A stretch of DNA of 64,000 bases from Symbiodinium natans (lineage: Eukaryota > Sar > Dinophyceae > Suessiales > Symbiodiniaceae), in contig CAJNDS010002135.1 in the NCBI GenBank assembly GCA_905221605.1, positions 361,501-425,500 on the forward strand, written 5' to 3'. Shown here piece by piece: positions 13,321-22,499 of this stretch; the first letter of the stretch is position 1; every line of letters begins with the position of its first letter. The position numbers were made by a program, and so were the translations under genes. The notes beneath the pieces are model-generated. The model was not told where the DNA came from. It saw only the letters and a program-made list of their open reading frames with translations, and searched no databases.

Positions 13321-13690
13321 GCCGGACACAAACCCTATACCATTTCTATTAAACCCCAAAACCTTAACCGAAAAATCCCCGGGTCCCGAAAATTCCCGGA
13401 ATTTTCAAAGGGCACCCATGTCATCATTGTTGTGTTGGAACCTTAAAATCCAACCCGGCAAGCCCAAACCTCAATCCGGACAATTCCTAAAATTCCGGGA
13501 ATTTTCAGCTCCGGGTAATTCCCAAAATTCCCAGGATTTTTAGACAAAAAGGATTAAAAATTCCCGGAATTTTCAGGATCCCCCTGCAAGGCCCTCACAA
13601 GCAGCCAAATGGACCGGAAGAGGAGGCGGGGCATCCGACAGAGCGGCCGCAGAGCGAAAATAGGGGGTCGAGCCCGTAGCCTTTTATGGG
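12640..13690 (-). repeat. right arm of long imperfect inverted repeat
   Basis: Its outer end reads GGGTCGAGCCCGTAGCC (about 13666-13682), the reverse complement of the left arm start near 10020. Going inwards, the AATCCAACCCGGC block near 13450, the CATGTCATCATTGTTG block near 13418 and the TTTCTATTAAACCCC block near 13345 pair with left-arm blocks in the same order. Several short TTCCCGGAATTTTC palindromes lie between them. Confidence 0.85.
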
Positions 13691-13797
13691 GATATAATCT
13701 TATAGAATATAAGACCCATTAATCTCAATATAATATCATCAACCATAAATGATATGATTTATAGAATATAATGGCCGAAATTATTTCTTAAAAAAAA

Positions 13798-13854
<57 letters not shown>

Positions 13855-13855
13855 C
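13798..13855. repeat. TA dinucleotide microsatellite
   Basis: About 28 TA units interrupted once by TACATA, in the AT-rich right flank of the island. Confidence 0.95.
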
Positions 13856-14100
13856 AAAATACGATGTAAATTCCGAAGATGTCTATCTCGCGAAAATACA
13901 AGATAATGAAAAATATCGATAATAAAATGATTTCTCCTCTGCCGTATGATTCATCATAAAAATATTAATTCCACTTCCCGAAATTTATCGTATTCCCTAT
14001 TTCAAAGGATATATCATATGTTTTACCCAATGCCTATAATAAATCGTATTCCCAATCTCGCCAAACCCAATGCCTGTGATGAATCGTATCCCCTATCTTA

Positions 14101-14930
14101 GTGGCTTCCTTGGATGTGCATTCGGCTGTGCCTTACTGCAGTGCAGGCTGGCATCGCCCCAACATGCAAATGCGCAAGTTTGGTTCAAAGTCGGGTTCAC
14201 GGGTCATCTCGAGTTGTAGCTACTTGAGGCCATGCGCTCCAGCACTGCAGTTTGCTGTACAAGTACGCAGAAACGTGTCCACTGGCTCGCTGAAACATTC
14301 AACTTGTACCTCGAAGCCAGCAGAATTGCGACTGAAATGGCGGCCGGCCCTGCGACTGCGGGCGCAATGCGAAAGTGGCTGGCAGTGAGTTGTTGTCATC
14401 GGATGGAGGAATGCAGTGAGAACCCACTTCGTGCAACCAACTCAAGAAAATCGTGACTGCCGAGGCCTCCGATACTGTACCTGTTTTTCACATGCACCAA
14501 AAACCCGTGTCGCTGGCCCACCTAAAAATCTTCGACATGTAAATGGAAGCCAGCAAAATTGTGCTGCCACCGATCCTGCGATTGCAGGTCCAGTCAACAA
14601 CAAGAACCAGACGTGGTAACGAAGTTAAAAGCAAATCTCACACTCTTGGCTGGCATCGCCCCAACATGTAATCGCCCCAACATGCAAATGCGCACGTATG
14701 CTTCAAAGTCGGGTTCGCGGGTCATCTCGAGTAATAGCTACGTTGAGGCCATGCATGGCCATGCGCTCCAGCACCAGCACTGCAGTTTGCTGTACAAGTA
14801 CGCAAAAATGACCAAACAGATCTCACTGGCTCATCGGAAACATTCAGCATGTAAGTGGAACCAGCAAAATTGTGCTGCCACCGATCCTGCGATTGCAGGT
14901 GCAGTGAACAAAAAACTGGGCTAGCTAGGC
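14101..14930 (+). repeat. dispersed repeat family, copies left of the ether-lipid genes
   Basis: Two main copies (about 14101-14400 and 14650-14910) plus a partial one near 14500-14600. Shared blocks in order are GGCATCGCCCCAACATGCAA, TTCAAAGTCGGGTTC.CGGGTC, CAGCACTGCAGTTTGCTGTA, CACTGGCTCGCTGAAACATT, then a core running from ACATGTAA(G/A)T to GCGATTGCAGGTCCAGT. The same family in the same orientation recurs at 22500-23110, with fragments near 23330-23430, 36110-36310 and 39605-39700. Confidence 0.85.
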
Positions 14931-17100
14931 TCAATTCTGAAACACGCCAAAAGAATTTCGCAGCGGTGAGTAGTCTTCGCAAGCTTTGCATGATTTGGAT
15001 TCGGGCCCTTCTCTCTTGAAGGGTGCACCCCAGACACCGTTTCGAGCAGCCAGGATGTTTGATGGATCCAGGACGGCTTTCAGGTCCCGCAAGGTCTGCG
15101 AGAGTACTGGAGACTGAGTGCTCGGAAGTAGGGCCGCTCGGAGTTTCCCAATCCCATGATGGTGACTCAAGCAACCACCAGCATCCAAAACAGCTTGTCG
15201 AGCCACGTGCTCCAAAGTCTCGAAAGCTTCCAGCGCACGTTTTGGCTCCAAGCCCGTCGTGCACACAGCGATGTACATGTACAAGACACCTCCCTCGTCA
15301 TAGAGCTGTGTCATCCGACATGACATGAAGGGCCTGCCTGGCAACCTAAGGAGCCGATGCTTCTCTTCGACAGCCGCCGTGACCGCCGGCCATACCTGAT
15401 CAATCATCGACCAAGGCACCATGGTCTCCAAGGATTCTGCCAGGATGCGGTAGTCCAACCCGAAGTCGCGGAGGTAGGCGATGGCGAAGGTGAGGGCATA
15501 GCCTGCGGCACCCGATGACGCACCGGCCCAAAGGCCCCCTGCCCTTGCGACCAGCCTGGCCACCAGCTTCTTCTGCAGGTTCACTTCCTCACGAGTTCCC
15601 TCGAAAACAAGGGTCACTGCAGCTGTTTCAGGTCCAGACAATCCCATGAGGTACAAGAACGCTTGACGCAAACCAGCCCGAAGGCTTGCCATGCGGCCTT
15701 CGGGCTCTTTCAGCGCCTGGGCCAGCTGCAGCTGCTTCTGATCCATTAGGCGGCAGGAGGCCGGGCGCAAGGCGGCTGGCAGCCGGGCCACCTCCCGCAT
15801 CCATTCAGCACCCTTGTCCCAAGTAGGAAAGAGAACGCTTTGGTACTCCACAACTTCGGGCAGCCGTTGTACTCGAACGACCGCACATGTGATGATGCCC
15901 AGGCAACCCTCACTTCCCAGCACCAGAGCGGGCAGGCCAACATTGGCGGAGGCTCTTCCAATGGCGCTTTGTGCTAAGCTGGAACCGCCGTGGCGTTGCC
16001 AAAGAGGTCCACTGGGTGTGACGACGCGCGTGTCAAGGACCATGTCTTCAATGTTGCCGTAGCGTGCCCTCTTCATGCCACTGGCTCTTGTGGCAATCCA
16101 CCCGCCCAAGGTAGAAAGCTCCATCGAGTCAGGTTCCATGCCCATGGTGACTCCGTGCTGCTTGAGGGCTTCCTGGAGACTCACACCGGTGATGCCAGCT
16201 TCGACCATCGCAACTCCATCTTCCGCGTTCACCCAAAGGACTTTGGAAAGCCCACGCATGTCTAAAGACACGAAAGGTCTGGGATCCACCTCCTTCGGAG
16301 GGCATGCTGTGGCTGAAGTTACGTTGGTGCGTCCGCCGACAGGAATGATCCCGAAGCCCTTCCCCTGGTTAAAGGATGTGGCGGCTTTAACCAAGACCTC
16401 GACCTCCTGCTCTGACTCAGGGCACACCACAGCATCCGAGAAGCGCACCGTCTGTCGCGTGCGCAGCTGCCAGATGTCTGCCAGGCCATGCCCTGTGCAG
16501 GCACGTATGCGAGACTCTACATCAAAGTGACTTCGTCCTGGTAGCACCTTTGGCTACTCTAGACCTGGAGCAGGCTTGGGCAGGTCTGGGATGGAGGACT
16601 CGAGAACGTCCAGAACGTCGAGTGGCACAGCTAGCTGCCGCTGAAGGAACTCCCAAAGTTGGAAAAGGGGCCGGGAAGGGCCCAGAGCCTTTGAGTACCT
16701 CCGGGACGTGATTCGTGCAGCGGGCCTTCCATTCACATACTGGGCCACAAACTTTGTGTCTTTGAAGCCCCATCGGTCCAAGGCTTCATCGCTCTGCAGT
16801 TCATCAGTTTCTGGCCAGAGCGGCGTCGCAAAGGAGCCTCCTTTGCCTCGGCCCCGTGTGGCGTGGCCGGCGTGGCTGGCGTGGCCCTCAGACTTGGCGG
16901 AGTTGGCGACGACCGAGGCTGCGCCACGCGCCAGGAGCGGCGGCAGGCCCTCAAGGAGCTGCAGGAGGTCCACCTCCGTGATCGCCACCATGCCGCTCTG
17001 ACGCAGGACCTCTTCAGCATGCTTCGCGGCCTTCTCGGCCGCAAGGAGTTGGGCCCGAAGCGCACCAGCTAGCTCAGCGAGTGCAAGACCCAGGCCGTGG
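14931..17100 (-). CDS. alkylglycerone-phosphate synthase (AGPS) domain, with an in-frame TAG; probably the 3' part of the FAR-GNPAT gene
   Basis: AGPS replaces the acyl chain of acyl-DHAP with a fatty alcohol, making alkyl-DHAP, the first ether lipid. The N-terminal AGPS segment lies at 16554-16800 (LDRWGFKDTKFVAQYVNG and following). The FAD-binding and C-terminal parts lie at 14931-16547: PVGGRTNVTSAT, GMEPDSMELSTLGGWIATR, SGMKRARYGNIEDMVLDTRV, VLGSEGCLGIIT, the substrate-side CRMTQLYDEGG, and the SLSHHHGIGKLR motif followed by LDPSNILAARN. Both segments are in the same frame but separated by a TAG at 16554-16556. Counted from LDRWGF the domain is about 610 codons, the usual length. A linker rich in Ala/Leu (16800-17090) precedes it. 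The C-terminus ends FQN, not an SKL-type peroxisomal signal. The upstream splice junction to the acyltransferase exon was not fixed; the two frames differ, so an intron or a gene boundary lies near 17090-17580. Confidence 0.88.
16554..16556 (-). other. in-frame TAG stop inside AGPS
   Basis: On the minus strand the codons run PAPGLE, TAG, then PKVLPGRSHFDVESR in the same frame. It sits in the variable linker between the N-terminal AGPS segment and the FAD-binding domain. The frame is open on both sides for hundreds of codons. The following long frame opens at a GTG (16547), not an ATG, so it is unlikely to be an independent gene start. Confidence 0.85.
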
Positions 17101-17334
17101 CCGGCAGCCGTTTCAGCTGTAGCTGTCTTCTCTTTGGCACCTGCCCAAGGGGATCCCAAGGGGCGCGATTCTTCTCTACGACACACAAAACAAAACAATT
17201 CTTTCATGCTTTCTTTTCCGTGCCGGTTTCCTGCCTTCTTCCAAGCCCTCCACCAACCAGCGGCCCCATTGTTCCGGCAAGTGCCGCCGGATGGGTGCCA
17301 GCGTTGCCGCCTACTCAGTGACTCAAAAGAAGGG

Positions 17335-17392
17335 GAGCCTAGGGTGAGCCTAGGGTGAGCCCAAGGTGAGCCCAGGGTGAGCCGTTCTGAGC
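17335..17392. repeat. short tandem GAGCCTAGGGT repeat
   Basis: About five copies of an 11-12 base unit (AGGGTGAGCC with small changes), in the presumed intron between the acyltransferase and AGPS exons. Confidence 0.8.
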
Positions 17393-17419
17393 CCTTCTCA
17401 GGGAATTTATCTTTGTCTC

Positions 17420-20400
17420 TAGTTTCTCTTTGTCTCTCTTCTGAAGGGGGCCTGCAGCACGAGGGGCCAACACTCGGAAGAGGAGAGCGAAGGCTTGGCC
17501 GAGTCTGGAATGCAGGAGCTGCGGACGAGGGTCTCCATCTGCAACGCAGCTTCCACGGATTCAACGGACAAGGCAAGTACCTGTGCAAGGGCTCGGCAAT
17601 GCAGCGTGGTCACTGACGACAGCTCCACCAGTTCAGTCTGCACCTTTGAAGCAAGGGCATCAACGTTGGTGCTTTCCTCCAAGGTGTGGGGGGCTCCGAA
17701 GCGCAAGAAGGCTTCGCCCAGCGGCACCAGCTCTCCGCGCAAGCCCCGCAGGACCCAGGAAAAGAAGCTGCTGCTACGAAGTGGCTCGCGTGGGAGCCCA
17801 GCGATCTCCCTGTACAGGCTTGCGTCCTCGGGCAGGAGCTCGTAGGACATGGCCAGGGGAACCAACGCCATCGGCCGCGAGTGGCTCTGGAGGGCCTTGA
17901 GGAGCCCGGTGCGCAGCCGCAGCTGCCTGCGGCCACGGCTGCGGAGGCCTCGCAGCTGAAGCGGAAGGTGTCTCCATATGCCCCCTACAAAACCTAAACC
18001 CTACAAGCTCCTAAACTCCTCAAATCCCACACGACTCGATGCCCCCCCCCACACACACAAAGCTCACTCAAAGCGCCATTCAAGGCCCCCACCTTCCAGG
18101 TATATCTCGAGGGGCCGCCCGCTCCGGAGGGCCTGGTCGACGGAGGCCCTCAGCGCAGGGTCCGGCTGCCCGTGTCGGTTGCGCTGCACGCGGAATGCGC
18201 CCAGCCAGGCCAGCACACGACCCAGAACTGGGAGAGCAAAGAACTCGGCATCTGCGGCCACGTGCGGGAGCTGCAGCATGGGCAACATCGGCTGCATCTG
18301 AAAGCATGTGAGCCCGACAATGACAAAGTCCAGCATTGATCTGTGCTGAGGACAAAGAACAAGAGGCGTGGAGATCTTGGTGAAGGAATGCAGGGAGGCT
18401 CCATCCATGGCAACGGTGAGATTGATCCAGCTGAGCCCTCGCCGCACGAGGAAAGCCACCAAGGCCTGGAAGATGCTCGCCTTGGGATGTGCAAGGGTCA
18501 CGACGGCATCCGCCCAGAGCGTTGAGGGCGAAAAGATCTGGAGCTCAGCAAACTCCTTCGCGTAGCTGCGGCCAGGCCCGTGGAGCCCGGCGCTCTCTGC
18601 AAAGGCATGCCCAGCCCGGGCGCAGATCAGGAGATACTCGTGGATGCACCAATCCTCTGGCAGGCGCAGGCTGGAGCAGAAGTGCCACGGCCTCCGTGGG
18701 CTCGAGAAGGGTTGGTAGAGCCTTGGCAGCTCACTGCAAGACTGTGAACATTGTGACGACTTGACCAAGTTGTCAAGCAGTCGGCTCGTGACACCAAGGC
18801 AAGCCAGGATCCACTGGAGGCAAACGCAGCAGGTGACGGACAGCTTTGACGGCAAGAGGTGGAGGAGAGCGTGTATGACTTGAAACACGCTGGCATGGTC
18901 ACTCCAGCGAAGGAGCTTGGCCTTGAAGCCGAGCTCGGGCAGAGTCAAGCTGCCTTTGAGGGCCAGCAGCTGATAGTAATGTCTTTGGAGCGACTTGAAA
19001 GAGAACATCTTATCTGCCTCAGAGGAGTCTAGGCAAGCGTGGACGATCCGTCTGACACCTCCACCGGCCAAAGCCTTCACGGCTTCTTCGGCCACCAGAT
19101 CAACTGGCACCACTGGGGATGGATGGCTGAATGCATCTTGGAAGACTTGAAGTCCACCAAGAAGTCCCCTTCGGCCTAGGAGAGCGAGGCCCCCCACCAC
19201 GGTAGAGGGCTTGTCCCCAGCCCAGCCTATATAGGGAAACGCCCATGCTGGTCCCACGATCGAAGGGCGGACGATCCTCACATCGAGGCCTTCATCATCA
19301 CCAGCCATCACCAAGTGCTCAGCCACGGCTTTGCAAAATGCATAGGTGTTCGGAAAGCCCAACGCCTTCATCGCATTTTGTGCCCAGCTCCCCTGACGGA
19401 GTGCATCTCGGTAGAGTTCCATTGCATCAAACTCCTGGAGCTCCACCAGCCTCTCCGCCAGATTTGCTTTGCAAGGAGGTGTTGCATGTACGAACGCAGT
19501 GGACACGAATACAAAGCGCGCGGCCTTCCACTGGGAAGCCAGCTGCTGCATCTGCAGTGTCGCGGAAATCAGACATATAGCTGCCTGCTGCATGGGCTGC
19601 GTGAATCGCACATCGCCCGCGCAATGCAACACTGCCCGCAGTGGCTCCATGTGCGGCCAGCTGACTTGTGCCTTTCCCCATCCAAAATTCTGCTTTGACG
19701 TGTCACCTTCAAGGCCGACCACCAGCTTGTCAAAAGTGTCCCTAAGCTCATCGAACATAGCCTTTTCCCGAAGCTTGTGGATGCGCTCCGCCAAAGTTGA
19801 GCCACGCCGCGAACGAACCAGGAGCACAATCTTTGTGATGCCCAAATGCTCAGCTCGTGCAAGCAGGGAGTATAGGATGCAACCGCCAACAAAGCCAGTC
19901 GCCCCAGTGAGGAGAACTGCCCCGTCAATGCGCGCATTTCCGGCATCCAGTGCCTTGCACGCTTGCAAGCCCTCTGGCCTCGAAGCTGGCGGGAGTCCTT
20001 CCAACATCCAAGGGCTTGCTTTCAGGCTCGGCTCGGCCGCCAGCCACCTTGCAGCCATCCTTGCAGGCATCGAGGCCACCACGCCCCCAACCACGAGGAA
20101 GAGCGCCGCCCGGAGCAACGCGTACAGGGATGGGAGCCAAGCCAGCCAAGCTATCAGCCAGGGAAGTCCGGGAAGCGGGGGAAGCCCGGGAAGCACCGGC
20201 GCCAACAGGGATGCCAATCCCAAGACACATCCCAGCAGCAAAGCACCTCGCAGGGGCGGCTCAGATGCAGTTTGTACACACACACACAACTGCTGGCCAA
20301 GAACGCAGTCGCGCCCTGGAGTCTGCTCTGCTCCCCTGTCCCGAAATGAGGATTTCTGAAGGCCTGCACGGGGCCTCCCCTTGCTTGGTGCCACGCCGCG

Positions 20401-20439
20401 CCCCAGCACTTCGCGCGCTGAGAGGACCGCCTCGGCCAT
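17420..20439 (-). CDS. fatty acyl-CoA reductase fused to DHAP/glycerol-3-phosphate acyltransferase
   Basis: The first ATG of the frame is at 20439, four bases after a CAG acceptor-like site; the frame itself opens at a GTG six bases earlier. Residues counted from that GTG: hydrophobic, probably membrane-inserted segments at about 66-86 and 91-125. The Rossmann motif GATGFVG is at 181-187 and the FAR catalytic block FPNTYAFCK has Tyr368 and Lys372. VRPSIVGPAW (392-401) is also typical of alcohol-forming FARs. A GNPAT/PlsB acyltransferase follows: motif I HRSMLD (701-706), motif II GAFRVQR (749-755) and motif III beginning IYLEG. Splicing a 144-base GT-AG intron (17949-18092) restores LEGLRSRGRR, matching the family's EGxRSR. 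It also leads in frame into VPLAMSYE (motif IV) and FLRFGAP at 17650-17865. FAR reduces acyl-CoA to fatty alcohol and the acyltransferase acylates DHAP. The frame runs to a stop at 17419 if not spliced onward; a good donor (CACAG|GTACTT, 17580/17581) suggests it continues into AGPS. Confidence 0.88.
17949..18092 (-). other. 144-base GT-AG intron joining the two halves of the acyltransferase motif III
   Basis: Donor GGAAG|GTGGGG and acceptor GCGAG|GCCTCC, with the AG|G junction usual in dinoflagellates. Its length is a multiple of three, but the unspliced frame hits TGA at 18064. It contains a degenerate telomere-like stretch (GTAGGGTTTAGG) and a run of nine or more C/G bases near 18040. Confidence 0.8.
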
Positions 20440-21027
20440 CGCCACTGCGCAGGCCTCTCACCAACAGAAGCTGACACGTAAAATCTTTTTGCTGGAGCTG
20501 GAGGTTGGAGGCTTTCTTTTGGATTTCAAGTCTCAATTTTGAAGCCACATCCTCGGATGCTGCACCCTGTTACAATTACAATGCTTACCCATGCCCGGCC
20601 TGGGGCATGTTTGGGGTCAAAGGCAGGTAGACGATGCGGTCCATGAAGTCCTCACAACAACACATACCAGACTGAACATACGCACTGCATTAGCTTAAGG
20701 GCGACAAAGATGCAAAGTGCTAAGGATGCTGGGTTTTTAGACTCTTAGACGCTTAAGGCTGGTTGAAGCCATCTCCTGCTGCTTGCCGCCTCTCTCTACT
20801 TTCATTCGGACTTCTGCGCTTGGACTTGTATAGGTCTGCACCGGTACGCAAAGCCATAGGTCTCACTTTAGTCTGCCGCCTGTTGCTCCCTTCCACTATG
20901 ACACTGAGCCACTGTGCGCTCTTTGATTGATACTCTTCCCAACTGCTGGCGACTTCTACTCTTTTGATTCTGGCCTCAGAGTTTGCGAAAATTGCGAGCG
21001 TGGATGAGGATGAAAAAAACAGTTAGG
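20440..21027. promoter_or_regulatory. intergenic region between DegT-type gene and FAR fusion
   Basis: About 590 bases. On the minus strand a pyrimidine-rich TCAGCTTCTGTTGG and a CAG lie directly before the FAR start. In a dinoflagellate this would be a spliced-leader acceptor. No TATA-like or other promoter signal is recognised. Confidence 0.35.
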
Positions 21028-22332
21028 TTACATGCAATCACAAGAGTCCTGGCCGCTGGACGGGATCAGCGCCTGCTCCTTCGATGTTGCGGCCGTGACG
21101 ACTCGCTGCAGCTGAGTAGTGGTGCTGGTGGCATCAAAGCCACGAGCCACCATCTCACTCGCCAAGCCTTGCGGGTCATCGGAGAGAATGGGCAGCAGCC
21201 ACCAGCTGTTGGTGCCGTCTCCTTTTGACACAAACTCGATGCCTTCCTTCTCGAGGCGACTGATGACTACATTGGCATTCCGACAGCGCCTGCTCACGGA
21301 AGACTGCATTGACGGATCCTTGAAAGCAGCCATCTGCTGACGTTGTAGGCGCCAAAGGAGTAACTCCAGAAGCTCCGTCGCTGGCTTCTGCCGGATCTCT
21401 TCCAACTTACCAAAGCCACGAACGGAGGAGACGATGAGGTGGTCAAAGTTGAACCCCAATGTTGTAATCAGGGCTTCCACGATCCCGTAAGGGATGGGCG
21501 TGGTCAAGATCCTCAGCAAGGCCGCCCGAATGATGGAGAGGAGGCGCTGCCTGCGGCTGCGCCGGGGCCAGGAGGCCGCGATCTCCCGCATCTTCCCGCG
21601 GAGCTGGGCGTCGCGGACCTGGGCGATGCCACCTCCCAAGGCGGTCAAAGTCTTGATGGTGCCAAAGCTCGAGAAGATCACGTCGGAAGCCTCGTGCCCC
21701 CGAAAGCCCATGGGCCAAGGGCAAGCCGCGGAGCGCTTCTCGGGCAAGACGCTGCCCATGAAGGCCTGCGCACCGTCTTCCACCACTAGGATTCCCAGCT
21801 CCTTCGCCTCCCGGATGAGGTGCCCGGCTTTGTGGATGGTTCCGAAGAGGTGGGTGATCACCAAGATGCGGGTTCGCGGCGTCACAAAGGGTGCCAGCTT
21901 GGGGGGAAGCATCTGGGTGGGCTTTGGTGGGTCCAGGCCTACAGGCTGCAACCCATGATGTTCGACAAGCTGAACCATCCCAGGGATGGTGATGCCTGGG
22001 AGAAAGAGAACTTCGGAATTCTTCGGCAAAGCCAATGCTGACAGAAGCATGTCGAATGCCGATCTCACCGAGAGCGTCACAAGCACCTCAGATGCCTCGG
22101 ACGGAGCATAGCACTCACCGATCTTGCGCTCCAAGGTGGTGCGGTCCCGACTTCTCCGCGTGAACGATGTGAACGATGTGAACGCGACCATCAAGTCCCG
22201 CCAACCTATGTCGAGGACCTTCCGAGGGTGAAGCCTCAGAGACCACGAGCACACCACCAGGAGGGCCAAACCCGCCAAGCATGGAGAGAAGCCGACGAAG
22301 CCCAGCCAAAGGCTATCAAGCAAAGCCGTCAT
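21028..22332 (-). CDS. DegT/DnrJ/EryC1-type PLP aminotransferase with N-terminal membrane anchor
   Basis: Start chosen at ATG 22332 (context TTTTTTGCCATGAC), giving 434 residues, in the family's usual range plus an anchor. The frame is open further upstream. The N-terminus TALLDSLWLGFVGFSPCLAG continues into a strongly hydrophobic stretch, so the protein is probably membrane-tethered. Fold-type I features: VEDGAQAFMGS (about 184-194) with the Asp that contacts the PLP ring nitrogen, and SSFGTIKTLTALGGG, where the lysine (about 227) fits the Schiff-base position. Family members aminate keto-sugars or related carbonyl compounds with glutamate; the substrate here is unknown. It appears intronless and lies 590 bases upstream of the FAR fusion on the same strand, which hints at a role in lipid head-group or long-chain carbonyl chemistry. 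That is inference only. Confidence 0.8.
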   Translation of the reverse strand: MTALLDSLWLGFVGFSPCLAGLALLVVCSWSLRLHPRKVLDIGWRDLMVAFTSFTSFTRRSRDRTTLERKIGECYAPSEASEVLVTLSVRSAFDMLLSALALPKNSEVLFLPGITIPGMVQLVEHHGLQPVGLDPPKPTQMLPPKLAPFVTPRTRILVITHLFGTIHKAGHLIREAKELGILVVEDGAQAFMGSVLPEKRSAACPWPMGFRGHEASDVIFSSFGTIKTLTALGGGIAQVRDAQLRGKMREIAASWPRRSRRQRLLSIIRAALLRILTTPIPYGIVEALITTLGFNFDHLIVSSVRGFGKLEEIRQKPATELLELLLWRLQRQQMAAFKDPSMQSSVSRRCRNANVVISRLEKEGIEFVSKGDGTNSWWLLPILSDDPQGLASEMVARGFDATSTTTQLQRVVTAATSKEQALIPSSGQDSCDCM

Positions 22333-22499
22333 GGCAAAAAATTCGGCCTGCGAGTTCTGTTCCAGTTGCTGCCAGCTTGGAGTGAGCCCAGACTTTATCA
22401 TGCGATGAGGCAGCGCAATCAGGCTCAGGGAATCATGCACGGAACGGCGAGTGCAGTCCCCCCCGTGCCCCCGCTGTGCTGCCATCATTTTTGCAAACG

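Larger units (their letters stand above)
9400..14090. other. AT-rich compositional island with an internal inverted repeat
   Basis: Composition changes sharply near 9400, from mixed GC to long AT-rich stretches (9400-10010, 11150-12320, 13690-14060). It returns to normal near 14090. No gene was recognised, and only two short minus frames of 66-67 codons (11153-11353, 11492-11695) and tract-derived frames occur. Inside lie a long inverted repeat, a G-rich and a C-rich low-complexity tract, many short palindromes built around TTCCGGGAATTT, and a TA microsatellite. The right edge has a short direct repeat, CCCAATGCCT..GAATCGTAT.CCC (about 14028-14098). Possible origins are an inserted foldback element, organelle-derived DNA, foreign DNA or an assembly join. 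The sequence alone does not decide. Confidence 0.75.

Noticed and set aside
14931-16547. AGPS C-terminal part as a separate gene starting at 16547
   Set aside because: The first codon is GTG, with the TAG two codons upstream; the N-terminal AGPS segment lies in the same frame before the TAG.
16540-16580. An 11-base GT-AG intron (GTCTAGAGTAG) removing the TAG
   Set aside because: Far shorter than any accepted spliceosomal intron, and its removal shifts the frame.
16554-17588. The full 344-codon frame before AGPS as one protein
   Set aside because: Its first 170 or so codons cover a short tandem repeat and likely intron sequence; only the part from about 17100 downward looks like coding sequence.
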